Origin: Eonycteris spelaea
Lineage: Eukaryota; Chordata; Mammalia; Chiroptera; Pteropodidae
Reading direction: 5' to 3'
Assembly (NCBI GenBank): GCA_003508835.1
Contig: PUFA01000006.1
Location: forward strand, 248,001 to 312,000
Length of the DNA stretch: 64,000 bases
Under the pieces are notes generated by a model, which searched no databases, had not been told where the DNA came from, and saw only the letters and a list, made by a program, of their open reading frames with translations. Below, piece after piece: positions 28,441 to 40,049 of this stretch. Numbering within the stretch: position 1 is the first letter of the stretch; each line of letters opens with the position of its first letter. A program made the translations under genes and the position numbers.

Positions 28441-28625
28441 CAAGGGGCCCCTTTGTGGGGCCTAATCTCAAAGCGCTGCAGCTTTAGCGACCTTCAGGGA
28501 TGAAAGCGCCAGGAGCTGGCGGCTGGGGAGGTGGTGTGGGGGCAGTCCCGCTAATCCCTGCGCTTTCCTCAAACAAAGCTCCTGGGAGGTGATCCAGAGA
28601 ACCAATTCCTCGAGCCTAACCCACT
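28440..28625. promoter_or_regulatory. candidate element with TAATCC site
   Basis: Repeat-free, with CTCAAAGCGCTGCAGC, CTTTAGCGACC and CCCGCTAATCCCTGCGCTTTC (28548-28567). TAATCC is the K50 homeodomain (OTX/DMBX) core. A near-identical site occurs at 47009-47026. Confidence 0.35.
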
Positions 28626-28779
28626 CTGACAGCCCGCAAAGGAGAGGCCTGCTGCCCTTCACAGTGGCCCCATTTCGGCCTTAGGGGCTGAGTGAGACCT
28701 GGCCTGGGAGTTTCTTCCCTTCCTCCCATCCACCCAGGGACAGCGCTCCCTTGAGGATGTGTGTCAATACTTCCTTTCG

Positions 28780-29110
28780 CTCCATTTTCAGCTGCACTGG
28801 CCCCCTCGTTCTTCAGCCCCAAACATTTCAACCTCTTTTCAGGCCCCAATACCATAGGCCCCAAAACCTGAGTTCTTAACAACCTGTAGCCAGAAAATTC
28901 CCCCAAATCTCCAATTCTCAGCCCAACATTCCAAATCCTCAGTATTCCAGACCCAGATCTTGTAGCTCCCAGTCTTCTGTCTCCCAAATTCTCACCCCCA
29001 GTCCGACCCCCAGACTCATCCCCTCAACTTCCCATTCTCTACCCCAGACTCTCAGCCCCCAGTGGTAACTCTCCAGCTCCCACCCTCCGCCCCCATCTCC
29101 AGCCTCCACA
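28780..29110. repeat. C/T-rich degenerate tandem tract
   Basis: Repeated CCCAGACTCTCAGCCCC-like and CCCAATTCTCA-like words at irregular spacing, probably an old minisatellite or pyrimidine-rich low-complexity DNA. Confidence 0.45.
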
Positions 29111-30020
29111 GAACACCAACCCCTGTTCTCCCAGCCCTTCCCCTCCTGCTCAGACCTGACGCTCTCGCTGTTCCACAGGATATCTGACTATCACTTGCCC
29201 ATTCCATTTGTCTGACCAGGCTTCCTGGCACCGTGTGTGCCCACCCACACTCAGCTTTAGCCATGGAGGAGACTGAGGAAGAAAATGATTCTCAACTCTC
29301 AGTAAACCCATGCTTCCACCAGACACTCCCTCCAGCTGTGATCACCCTGGAATCCTGACGCTTCATCCAGGTCTCACAGGTGAGCACATCCTCATGACCA
29401 GAGGACGGGCAGGGGTCCCTGCTGAGCTCAGTGGTCTGATAAAAGCAACCCAGAAGGCTAGCTTCCTGAGGGAGGGGTGTCAACAGGGCTGGGCTTTCCA
29501 CTGCCCTATCTCTCCCCTGGGCTGAGGAGACCCCAGATACAGAAATCTCCACTAGATCCAGAGAGAGCCAGGTGGGGTCACCCAGGCCAGCAGAGGCCAC
29601 TGAGGAGCCATTATGGCTTTGGGGCTCACAGGGGAGGGGTTGGGCAAGGCAAGAGGGTTGGATTCCCAGGAGAGGGTGGGGCCAGGCTAGCCCAGAGCAT
29701 TTTCCCACCATAGCTCTGCTGTCTCTACTCCACTAATCTGATTACGATATTTACCAACCTCCCATGGCCTGCTTGGGGCAGAGGGGGTGGGGTAGAGGTG
29801 ACACTGAGGATCTCAGTTCCAGTTCCCAGCATAATGGGAGGCCCAGAAAGGTGTTTATGGGCCCTGAAATGACTACACCAGGCCATCCTTCCTGCCTGCC
29901 CCAGGCCACAGAGCTATCTGAAAGACCCCCTCCCCATCAAGTTTAGCTTTCTTCAGGAAGTCTCCCCTGCCACCCTCTGTCTCCAGATGCCTAGGTCCTC
30001 TCCAAGCCGCTTCTGGGACC
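29111..30020. other. unique sequence, nothing recognised
   Basis: No gene or repeat signal. A short AT-rich patch ACTAATCTGATTACGATATT lies at about 29733-29752. Confidence 0.5.
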
Positions 30021-30034
30021 CTCATGCTGTCTCA

Positions 30035-30130
30035 TCCCAGAACCATAATTGTGATATTATTCAAGTCTGGTGCAGTGCTTTCATTCCTAAGGATTGAAAC
30101 TTTAATGATGAACTATTAGTCACTGAGGAC
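30035..30130. promoter_or_regulatory. weak candidate conserved block
   Basis: Short repeat-free AT-rich block: CCATAATTGTGATATTATTC followed by AACTTTAATGATGAACTATT. Confidence 0.3.
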
Positions 30131-30289
30131 AAAGAGGGTGGTGGTACAGGCCTCAAGGGGCTGCTCTACTTGTTGGGGTCAATGTCACACAAACTTGCTT
30201 TGACCTCACACCCAGTCTCAGACCCTTTTCTAAGTGAGGGGGGCATTGTAGCACCTGTCTCAAGTTTCAGTGAGAAAAGAACAAAACAA

Positions 30290-30290
<1 letters not shown>

Positions 30291-30338
<48 letters not shown>
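30291..30338. repeat. (CT)n microsatellite
   Basis: A 48-base run of CT with one CC start, followed by CA-rich sequence to about 30410. Confidence 0.95.
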
Positions 30339-30340
<2 letters not shown>

Positions 30341-30410
30341 GCACGCTTGTGCACACACATGCGCATACTATTTATTAATGTGTCACAGACACACAGTCAC
30401 ACAGTCACAC

Positions 30411-32800
30411 AGGGAAGGTCCACCCCTCCCAGTCCCTTCCCTCTTCTCTGCACCACTGAGCACCATACAGGTCTGTTGGGGACGCCATGGGTTTACTTCT
30501 TCACCCAACTGGTATAGGTGTAAAAGTCCAGTGGAGAGAGAACACTGCTGGCAGATGAGAGGGGAGCACTCTTAGTGGGGTTGGAGGGGACACTCTTACT
30601 CCTTAGCTCCCCAAGAGGAGACCATTTAAGAGCCAGGATGCCTCCCGAAAGGTTTAGGACAGGGGAGGTGGCCCTCCTCAGGGGAACGACAGCACCTCTT
30701 CAACCTCCCCCTCTCCCCTAGAGGTCTAATTCCCCAAGCTAATGCATCCTTGAAAGGTTTCAAATAGGACATTATTCTGGACAGCAGGTAAGAATTTCTT
30801 TCAAAAGATAATAATACAAGACTAAATTCAGACTGGGACAAAGCTCACTCTCTCCTAAGGGCCCTCTAGGGTGCCCACCCACAGTGTACTCAAAACAGTG
30901 GGTTATTCAGCTGTGGGTAATTACAGCTGTAGATTCAGAGAGTAGAGAAAGGATTGGGTTCCCCCTGCTGTCTGACATCCAGAACTGCACCTCTCCCCAG
31001 GGTGCCTCCTCCAAGATCGGTAGGTACCCCGCCCCCAACCACACGAGGCCTCCTCTTCTCACCTCCCACCCCCAGGTGCCCTTGGTTGGGTCAGAGAACC
31101 TATCGTTCCTTGGAGTCCCAATTCTCCACTGGCAGCTGCCTGAAGAAGGGAATGGCCTGGCTGAAATAGAGGCAGTTTTCACATCGATGGAGTTTCACAA
31201 GCTGAATTTTGTCTTTTTAGCCCACAGGGGGCTTAAGGGGAGGAGAGACTAACACAAGAAATTGGCTAAGAGAGGGGAAGACTGTGACCCAGAGACTCGG
31301 GAGAGGATCCAAGGGAGAAGAATCGGATGGGGAGGAGAAAGGAGAGACAGATCAGAGGGGCAGAGATGAGAGGAAGTATCGAACAGGACAGGTAAGGTGG
31401 ACACAGATGATGGGGAAAAGAGAGATGTGCACAGGTGAGGACACAGGTGAACTAGAAAGGAGCAGAGAGGGCAGGGAAGGTACAGAGGGAACAGAGGCAA
31501 GAGTTGGTGCCCCCTGCCGCCTGCTATTCGCTGATGCACATCCAGCACTGTGTGTCCAGCCAGCCCTGTGACTGATGGCCAGGCCCCTGCTGGGGCATTG
31601 AGGGCAGGCACTCAGCAGAAGCAAACAGCTTGGATGTCTGTGGCCTCTGGACTATGGGGCATGGTGGGGGCAGCGGGCAGAACAGATTGAGTTCAGTGCT
31701 GTGGTCAGAGGCCCAGACCTTGGGGTGGTGGTGGGGGACAGGCCTTCAGCGCCTCTCCTTTCCACTCTTCAGCATATGCCTGGCTCAGAGATCCTCACTC
31801 AGGCAGGCTCAGGCCCTGTCCCCTGTTGTAAAGCCCAGACAGAGCCCTGTCCACCTGGGCAGGAGTCCAGAATTCTCAGACTTCTAGCCTGCCAGGTTCC
31901 CTTCAAGGCAGGACAGAGCCCTGTATTGTGACCCCTCCACTGTGTGCCCCATAGAAGACAGCCAGGCCTCAGGAAGGGGCAAGCTCATTTTATACTCCTA
32001 GCCTCATCTTCTATCCTCTTGGTGCTATGTATGCATGGGTGGAGGGGGTGTTAATCAGACCACATGTACAGATCAGCCAGCTCCCAGTTCATGATTTCTG
32101 CCTCCCAAAGCATTTAGCTGCCCAGCCTGCTGAAGGAGAAGAGCTGGCTTCTTTATCTCTCTTTCTTGGCAAGGGCCTTCTTGGGGGAAACAGGGAGGCA
32201 AGCTAGAGTAGGCAACGTGAACTCTCCCACGGTCACCCAGCAGATCAGCTGGGCTAGGATCTGGGTGTCCTTCACTTACTCAGATCTCTGTTCACTATCT
32301 CCCCCAGCCTCTTAGAACCTTTCCCCCCACACACACATTACACAAAGACCAGAAGATCTGTGGCCATGAGGAGGCGTGAGGAGCTGGCCAAGCAGACTTG
32401 AGATGGACCTTCTGTCTCCAAATTCCATGAGGTTGTCTTGGTTGTGGAGCAAGTGCCCCTAAGGGGTCGCAGAGCCCTGGTACCATGAAAAGCCAATTGA
32501 GACTCCAAGTGAGGATGCACTAAGCAATGAGACAGGTGGCTGGGAGGTGCTGAGCTTCCCGTGTCTGAAAGAGTTTAGGAGGCTGGAGGAAGAAAGCTGG
32601 ATGGGATGCCCCTTGAGGGCTTCTTTCAGACCTGGAGTCCCAGGATACTCCCAGGTAAGAGTGGGAAAAATCACCCACCCTCAGACTGACTCCTTGCTCT
32701 TTACTCCTCTTCCTCCCCAGACACATGGTCAGAAGGAAGTGTCTGAGTGGCCTCATTTCTCCAACTTCCTCCCCCCACACCCAGATTTCCAAAGGGAGTT
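30411..32800. other. unique sequence, nothing recognised
   Basis: A purine-rich patch at 31250-31500 (GGAGAAAGGAGAGACAGA-like). No recognisable coding sequence or interspersed repeat. Confidence 0.5.
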
Positions 32801-32809
32801 TGCTGTCCT

Positions 32810-33165
32810 GATTTAAAGATGGCCCAATGCAACATCTCCCTCCTCCTAGCGGCCCCTCCCTTTTACTGTGCCAGCTGAGCTGCGATGGAGATGCCAAAGG
32901 GCCCGGGAGGGGGCTCATCAGCAGTGGCAGCGCTGCTAATAGACTGTCCTCAGCCACATCCTATTACCGTGCAGCCCCTTCTCAGCCCCCCAGCCTGGCT
33001 GGCCTGCGCCTCTCAGCGGCCCCAGGGACCAGGCATCAGATTGGAGTCAAGATTCCGAGAGTGTCATTTGCCGCCTTTGATGGTGCTGATAATAGGGACA
33101 GGCTGGCGGGCGGAGAACTGTGCGCAGAGGCGGATTGTCTATTAAGGCTTCCCACCTCAGCCAGC
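32810..33165. promoter_or_regulatory. candidate conserved element
   Basis: Repeat-free, CpG-retaining block with AT cores: GATTTAAAGATGGCCC, GCAGCGCTGCTAATAGACTG, CATCCTATTACCGTGC, TCATTTGCCGCCTTTGATGG, TGCTGATAATAGGGACAGGC and GGATTGTCTATTAAGGC. CTTTGATG is a TCF/LEF-type word. Confidence 0.45.
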
Positions 33166-33599
33166 AGCGAGCGGGAGGCAAGCCAGTGCCAGCACCAGGC
33201 AGGCGAGACGCAGAGAGTTCCATGATGGGCAGCTTGCCTCTGCTGCTCTCTGCCACATTAGTCTAGGCACTGACAGAGAGCACAAGGAGCAGTAGTGATG
33301 AGGCCAGAGAATGCCAAATCCAGGGGGCAGGGATGGAGGACAAATGGGAATCCCTAGTTGATCCCTTTGCCACCCTATCCCCGAGAGTCTGCCTGTTTCC
33401 ATCTCACTTCACCGTTTGGAACCCAAAGCTCTCTGCTGCGGAACAAATAGAGAGGCCCTTGCTCTCCTACCTGCTTTCAGAGCAGAACCTTACAGAAGGC
33501 CAGGAACCCTTACCTCCTACCCAGAGAAACCTAGCAGAGTCCCCCCTCAGCAGCCACGAGCCCTCCTGGGAGCTTGGCCAGTGGATGTTCTAGGGGCGG

Positions 33600-34010
33600 G
33601 ACTTCACTGCCCCTGTACCTACTACAGGACCACCACCACTGTTGCCATCCCTCAGCTCTGAGGTCACCACCACCACTTCCCAGGCCCCTCCATTACTATC
33701 GTCCACTATACACAGCACTCACTGTCCCCAGCTCCATCAACATCACCACTCAGCAAGTGGTCAAGAGCACAAGCTCTGAAGCTCTGAAGCTTCAGTCACT
33801 TATTTCAACCCGTGTGCCTGAGTTTCATCATCTTTACAACGGGGATGATATCAGCTACTCTATAGGGTTAAAATAATTAAACACGTTACTACAGATAAAG
33901 TGCTTAGAATAGTGCAGTGAGTACTCCTTAAATTATATCACTGTTATTATAACACCATTATCAACTTCATTACCATCTCCACCCTCATTGTCACCACCTC
34001 CACTGCCTTT
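33600..34010. repeat. CAC/CAT-rich tract with embedded sense MIR
   Basis: Trinucleotide-like CACCAC/CATCAC words at 33630-33760 and 33950-34010. Between them is a sense MIR (about 33755-33945: GGTCAAGAGCACAAGCTCTG, TGAGTTTCATCATC, GGGGATGATATCAGC, AAAGTGCTTAGAATAGTGC). Confidence 0.7.
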
Positions 34011-34014
34011 CTTA

Positions 34015-34250
34015 ATAGTAACAGCTATGTACCAAGCCATGTTCTAATTATTTTACATATATTAACTCATTTAATCTTTATGACAACTCTATATGAGGTA
34101 GGCTCTATTTTTTATCCATATTTTTCAGATGAGGAAACTGAGGCACAGAAAAGTTAAATAACTTGCCCAAGGTCACACAGTTAGCGAATGTCAGAACCAG
34201 AAGTCAAACCCAGGCCAAATTCTTAGCTACTGTGTCAAGCTATCTCCCAC
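34015..34250 (-). repeat. MIR SINE, nearly complete
   Basis: Antisense MIR (ATTAACTCATTTAATCTTTA, TATGAGGTAGGCTC, AGATGAGGAAACTGAGGCAC, CTTGCCCAAGGTCACACAG). Confidence 0.92.
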
Positions 34251-35080
34251 TAGGGTCTACGTCTTTGTCCACAGTATTGCCACCTTTTGACTGTTGCCAT
34301 CATTTCCCTGTCACCACTACCATTACCAACACCCCAGCACTCTCCCCACTTCATTACTACATTAGCACCACACCACCTCCATGGCTCTCTCCATCTCCAA
34401 GATCATCGTCCCTCTGCCAATCTCAGTCGCCATCAGATTTCCAGCATTGTTACTTGCAGCCCACCCAGAATAGATTCTTGCTTCTGCCCTCTCTAAGCCC
34501 TGTGCTCTGAGAAGTGTGGATGTTTTCTGGGATACAGGCCTGTCGATGTGGCCAGACCTGGAAAGGACAGACAGAGGAATTTAAATTGCTACAAAGCTAT
34601 TCAGGTGCCAGCTAGAATTTAAGGTCGACTGGAGCCTGCAAGATGTGCTTTGACTTCTCAGTTCCCGCAGGAGCCCAGTGTGGTTTAAACACGCTTTTAG
34701 CATTCGGAGAGCCTCTGATGTGGAAAGACACCTTACACCTCACAGATAGCTGAGCTGAGAATAGATTTGTCAACACAGACACAATCCCCCCATTTGGCTT
34801 CTTAGAAGTCTGTCTTCTCAACCTATCAAAAGCTTTGAGGGTAGGTACACAGCTTCATTCCTCTCCTTGTCCCATTGCTTCTTCAGTACATCCTCTATCC
34901 CCTGGCTCCCATCCTCACCCCCAACACACACCCAACACCAATGAATAAATGGACAGAGGAGCTCTAGCCGGGGCCAGAAAAAGAAGGATCTTGCTGTCCA
35001 TGGTACTGAGACAACCTTGTTCTTTAGATACCCACGGGTCCCTTCCTGTCCTTGACAGGTAAGAATTAGTCTTCAGTTTT
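34251..35080. other. unique sequence, nothing recognised
   Basis: The left third continues the CAC/CCT-rich composition; no gene signal. Confidence 0.5.
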
Positions 35081-35084
35081 TCCA

Positions 35085-35440
35085 GGACCCATCATAACTT
35101 GCCACTCCCATCACTGTTTGCAAAACCCATTACCATTTGCAGAGCCTGTCCCTATTTACAAGGCCCATTATTGTTTGCTGAGTCTATCATTGTTTGCAGA
35201 GCCTTAAATTATATGCCAAGCTCGTCGGTGTTTGCAGAGCCCATTACCATCTGCAGAGCACATCCCATCACTGATTTCTGAGCCTGTCACTGTTACAGAT
35301 CCCATCATAATTTGCAGAGTATGTTACTATTTTCAGAGCCCAAGACTTCACAAAGACCATCTCTATTTGTAGAGGCCAACCCCACATTTAGATCTCATTA
35401 TGGTTTACAGAGCCTGTCACCATTTGCAGAACCAGGATCA
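35085..35440. repeat. degenerate minisatellite, unit about 23-26 bp
   Basis: About 14 diverged copies of a unit resembling CCCATCACCATTTGCAGAG plus CCTGT-like filler: for example CCCATTACCATTTGCAGAG (about 35127-35145), CCCATTACCATCTGCAGAG (about 35238-35256) and CCTGTCACCATTTGCAGAA (about 35413-35431). In one frame this gives a repeated PITICRA-like peptide, but stops break it and there is no coding evidence. Confidence 0.75.
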
Positions 35441-35564
35441 AGGCTGAGTACATAGAAAATGCTCACGCAGTTCTTATGATTCAGGCTTTCCAAGCATAGA
35501 GATGGAGACGACAGAAGGAAATGGAGCCAGAAGGAAAGAAAGGAAATGAACAGCAGAGGAATCT

Positions 35565-35890
35565 GTATTCATTCAACAAAACTCCTGTGGGCCTAGGCCC
35601 ATATTAGGCTCTATAAACAAATAAGTGGGGAAATGCAATAAAAATGGCTTCCAGTTCTTGAGTCAGACTCTATGTTAAGTGTTTTACAGTCTTGGTCTCA
35701 TTTTATCCTCATCATAATCCGGAGAGATAGAGACTGAGCCTATCTCCATTCTAAAGCTGAGAAGGATGTCCTTGGCTGGGTGAGATCAAATAACTTACCT
35801 TAAATATCACAGAGCTGATTAAGAGTATGTCCAGAACTGGAACCTGGGTTTGCTTGACTCCAAAACCCATCTGTATTGCTTATCATGGGG
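35565..35890 (-). repeat. L2-like word and MIR SINE
   Basis: TTCATTCAACAAAACTCCTG at about 35568-35587 resembles an antisense L2 end. Antisense MIR follows (GTGTTTTACAGTCTTGGTCT, CATTTTATCCTCATCATAAT, then ATAACTTACCTTAAATATCACAG). Confidence 0.7.
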
Positions 35891-36185
35891 TAAACATGGA
35901 GAAAAAAAAGGAGATGGGAGGGTATAGAGAGATTTCTACCTTCCTATCTGAATAAAGACAATGCCCTACACTTGAAATAGTCTAAAGGGGGAGGCTAAGC
36001 CTTTGAAAGCTTTCAGAGTACCCCTGGCCTGACCCAGACTGAGTCAAAGTGCAGACTCAGAAGGATAAAGCCCCCAAAGGGGTCACTGAGCATCCAGGAT
36101 CCCCTGTCTCTGAGCTTCGAGCAGGCCAGCTTCCTCTCTCCATTCAGCTCTGCTCTACTGTGCCCTTCCAACCTGAGCATAAAGA

Positions 36186-36336
36186 GTCTACAACCATGCC
36201 ACCCTGAACAAACCTGATCCCATCTGATCTTGGAAGCTAAGCAGGATCGGTCCTGGTTAGTACTTGGATGGGAGACCACCGAGGAAGACCAAGTCCTGTA
36301 GGTATAAACAAACAAACAAACAAAAACAAACAAAAC
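36186..36336 (+). repeat. 5S rRNA-derived retrocopy or SINE
   Basis: GTCTACAACCATGCCACCCT matches the start of vertebrate 5S rRNA (GTCTACGGCCATACCACCCT), and the match continues to CCTGTAGG over about 118 bases, roughly 85% similar by eye. The internal RNA polymerase III control elements are almost intact: box A GAAGCTAAGCAGG and box C TGGATGGGAGACC. The C-to-A and G-to-A changes are of CpG-decay type. The copy ends in an (AAAC)n-rich tail of about 33 bases, so it was retroposed. I see no clear target-site duplication. 5S-derived SINEs are known in fruit bats; a single pseudogene is the alternative. Confidence 0.85.
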
Positions 36337-36369
36337 AACCTCATAGAGCCATGTGGAGGCTTATCCAGG

Positions 36370-36600
36370 GGTGAAAAACAAGCCTAGAGACAGAGACAGA
36401 GAGATGCAGACTGAGCAACATCAGGATTCATCGACAGAGAATCAGAGACAAAGAGAGACAAACAAGAGCCAGAGACAGAGTGACAAGAGACAGACAGAGA
36501 AACAGAGACAGAGATACTGATTCACAGGCCAATGGGAGACAGAGTCAGACATGAAGAGACAGAGAGATAGAATAGAGGCACCGAGAGACCAAGAGCAGCA
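36370..36600. repeat. degenerate (AGAGAC)n purine-rich tract
   Basis: Repeated AGAGACAGAGACAGAG and GACAGAGAAACAGAG words with interruptions. Confidence 0.75.
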
Positions 36601-37850
36601 GAGGGAGGGGATAGGAACTAGGCAGACATGAGGTGGAAGAAAGTTAGTGGTATCAGTCAGGAGGAGCACCTGTTCAGGTCCTACTCAGAGGGTCCATAGC
36701 ATCTGGCAAGGGTAGGGGAGGCTCTTACTGAAGATGCAAAAGCAGCCCTTCCCAGAATTCTCTGGATGTGAGCTATTAAAAGAGTCTGCTGTCCATGCTT
36801 CCTTTCCTGGGTAAAAATGTGCACATAGCCCAAGCCCAGGATTTAAGGTCATCTCTGTCCTCCTTTACCCACCTTGGGGTGACTCAAGAGGTTGCCACCT
36901 GGAGCTTGAGTGGGTTCTGAACCTGGAATTTGGTAAATGAAATGCCTTCCCTCTCTTTGATGATTTAGCTTTCTCCTCAATCACCTGCCTCCCCAAACCA
37001 CCCAAAATAGGCAGGCAATCTTCACAAAACAGCATGCTTGCTGTGCAAACCCAGCAGGAAGTGTTTCAAATACCCCCTTCCCTTACTCAGACCCCACTGC
37101 AGCCCCCTGTATGGAAATCCTCTGATTCCCACTGGCCACATCTTGTCCCCAGGCTAGATAATTGGATGACTTCTTTGAAAAGGTTCCTGCTGGTTTCCAG
37201 CTGTGTCAGTGGTACAAAGTAAACGAGAGATGCTTGGAGGCCTAGCACACAGTAGGTGCCATCAATTATGGAGGTGCTGTGGACAGGGACTCCTTTTTCA
37301 TTGCTGGTCCCCACCCTCACCCCCGCCCTACCCCCAGGGCCAGTACAGAATGTGTGTAAACTAGAGAAGAGCCGGTTGGACTCTGTCTCTTCACCTGGTC
37401 AGAGAAGGGGAAGAGGGGAGGCAAGAAGACCCCAGGCAGATCTGGAGTCTCGCTCCAATCTGGACTCCACTAGCCCCTGGCCCCAGCCTCAGATGGGCCA
37501 TGGGTTTCTCTCTACGGGAAGGTAATAGCTTCTGGCCTGAAACAACTGAGCCACTGAGCCACTTCAGAGTGGCCTTCCTCTCCCACCCACTGCTCATACA
37601 CACGTACTTGGGGGCTGGAGGGTTGGAGTGGGGAGAGTTCAGGCTCTCTTCCCCTCAGGGCAGGCTGCCCAGACTGGCTCCCCAGCCCCTCTGTGCTCTC
37701 TTAGGTAATAAGCCTGAGTTGGGGAGAGGGAAATTGTAGTGGCTCTCAAGGATCTCCCTTCTTCCCAGCCTCCCTCCTTTGGGGGAGGGCATGTCAAGAT
37801 ATCATAAGCTTTTGGATTCTTTCTGCAGTCTGCCTCTTCTAGACTAATAA
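36601..37850. other. unique sequence, nothing recognised
   Basis: No interspersed repeat or gene signal recognised. Confidence 0.5.
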
Positions 37851-37854
37851 TAAT

Positions 37855-38050
37855 AGTAACGATAATAGAAGTTCCCACAGCTTGAGCACCTATCTGCCAG
37901 CCAGTCTCCTACGTGCTTCATTTCCTTTGTAAAAATCCTATAAGGACGGCATTATTTTATCCCCATTTTAAAGATGGGGCATGAGGCCTACCGAGGCTAA
38001 GTGCCTTGACCAAAGATACACATCCATTCAGTGGAGGAGCAATTTGGACC
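37855..38050 (-). repeat. MIR fragment
   Basis: Antisense MIR (GAGCACCTATCTGCCAG, TTATTTTATCCCCATTTTAA, AGATGGGGCATGAGG). Confidence 0.75.
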
Positions 38051-38214
38051 ACAGCAGGCCCAGCCCAGGTAAGAACTGTTGAGATGCCGCTGAGCCCTGA
38101 CCTGGAGGGCTCCTGGGTGTGTGTAAGGTGGTGTTTTTTCTCATCCTCATTCCCTCTAGTCCTGCAGGTCTCCCTCTGTGCACCTATGAGGTTGACTCCT
38201 GCCTAGGAGGACCC

Positions 38215-38300
38215 TCCTCACAGCATGGCTGCTAATTAATTGTAACCAAGCCTCTCCTGCAGCCAACTAATCAGATAGATCTGTCCCACTGTCAGCCAAA
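38215..38300. promoter_or_regulatory. weak candidate enhancer core
   Basis: GGCTGCTAATTAATTGTAACC followed by CCAACTAATCAGATAGATC, a homeodomain-type cluster in unique sequence. Confidence 0.3.
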
Positions 38301-38980
38301 GAAATCCTTCCTGAGTGTGAAATCAGGCCTGACTGACCTATGGGGGCCAGGCACCTTGATAGGGACAAGGGACCAGGCCAACTTGTCCAGTGGGTCAGGA
38401 GAATTTCTTCTTGAGGATCTGACTCTTCCAGTTTTTCCTCCAAGGGACTTGGGGCCAGAAGGCCAATGAAGGAACCAGGCCCAGTCAGGGTCAGCACTTG
38501 GCCATGGTTACACAGGGAGAGGACTATTCCCCTACCTTCCCCAGGAGCTTGAAGCACCAGATCACATCTTCGCCCTCTCATAGATACCCGCCCCATTCTC
38601 CACACTGACCAGGATCCAGGGGTCAACCCAGACCACCTCAAGGTGGATCCCAGAGTCTGAGAAGAACTCTCTCACACACACTCACAAATACAACCTCTTC
38701 CCAGTGACAATGGTGGGTGTGATGGACAAACAGTTACACATGTGCACACAGCACAGGAGCTGGGGGCAGCAACCAGTGCCCTGCTTGCTAAAGACTCATT
38801 AACCCTGACCTCTGTTTCCCACTGATTGAGTCATTCACAGGATTACTCTATCACTGCTTAGGACATGGGGTGGAATGCCCTCCATGCCACAGCAATTGTC
38901 CCTCTGCCACTCTGGCAGAAGCTGTGGGGACTGAGGAGGTGACTACATTTAGTGCTCACTATTCATGTAAAAAATTGGTC
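38301..38980. other. unique sequence, nothing recognised
   Basis: No gene or repeat signal recognised. Confidence 0.5.
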
Positions 38981-38984
38981 TCTC

Positions 38985-40030
38985 TCAGAGGTCTGGTGTG
39001 TGTGAGTGTGAATAGTGTGCATCCATGGTCACTTTGTGTGTCCAGGATGAGTGCTTGTCTTTGGTCAGTATATGTCCACAGTCATTATGTGTGGCTGTGA
39101 TGTTTGTATGGAAGATGTGAGGCTAGGGATACACATATCAGTGACCACAAATACACACCATCCAAAAGCATGCATATTATCATGAACATACACAGAGTAA
39201 GGATGTGCACTGAGCATGAAAACATGAATGTTCCCTGGACACACACTGATCACACACAGTGAACACTTTACAGAGGAAAAGAGGCTGAGGCTTTCCTGAC
39301 ATCCTGCTTTGGCTGGTAGCTGGGTTCTGTGCCCTTTCCCTGGTTAGGTAAGGGGAAGCTACCATCCTCTCTCCCCCACGTCCCTGACTGCTGCTCAGGG
39401 AAGCAGCAGGCCCAGAGGACCTGATGAGGAAAATCTTGGACCCCCAGCTCCAGCCAGAGTCACCAGGGGGACTCAGCCTATTTCCCAGCCCAGTGCCGTG
39501 CCTCAGTTCTTCCCACCTGCCCTGAGGATGTCTCCAACACAGAAACCCAAGAGCAGGCCCAGACTCCAGAGATCTGCACCGTCCTGGCAGGCTCACACTC
39601 AAAAACACATAGATGCTCACAAATACCACATACTTGTCCTCAGGTTCTTCTGAGGGGAGAGGGGTGGGCAGGGTCTGTAACACAGCACAGGTCCTGGGGC
39701 CTATATATGTCTGCAGGTGCCATTGGGTGGCTAATATCTAGTCTTGTGTCCATGGGAGTTTCTGGGATGGCAGGGAGGCACCACATCTGAATGTGGGGTT
39801 GGTGTCTGTCAGTGTGTATGTGCATGGCTCCTGTGACCATGAGCCAGTGTTGTGTGAGCGTATGAGCAATCATGTGATGCTGAGCCTGCATGTGGATGTG
39901 TGCATGCATTCCCGTGCATTCCCAAATGTGAGCCTGTGCGTGTGTAAGAGAGAGCTTGTGTATCTGGGTCATTGTGGACCCTAGCGTGTAACTCTTTGCC
40001 TGCATGATTGTGTGCCTGGAAAAGTGTGGC
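38985..40030. repeat. TG-rich degenerate tracts with unique sequence between
   Basis: Broken TGTGTG/ATGTGT words at 38995-39270 and 39780-40035. Unique sequence of no recognised function lies between them. Confidence 0.55.
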
Positions 40031-40049
40031 TGTGATGTCTCAGTGGGCC

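Noticed and set aside
30170..30575. Two overlapping frames with a Ser-Leu repeat
   Set aside because: Translation of the (CT)n microsatellite.
35085..35440. Possible CRISPR-like array
   Set aside because: Mammalian DNA. The repeats are degenerate and contiguous, with no constant repeat and variable spacers.
36186..36303. Functional 5S rRNA gene
   Set aside because: About 15% diverged from vertebrate 5S, with many CpG-type changes and an A-rich tail instead of a pol III T-stop. A retrocopy.
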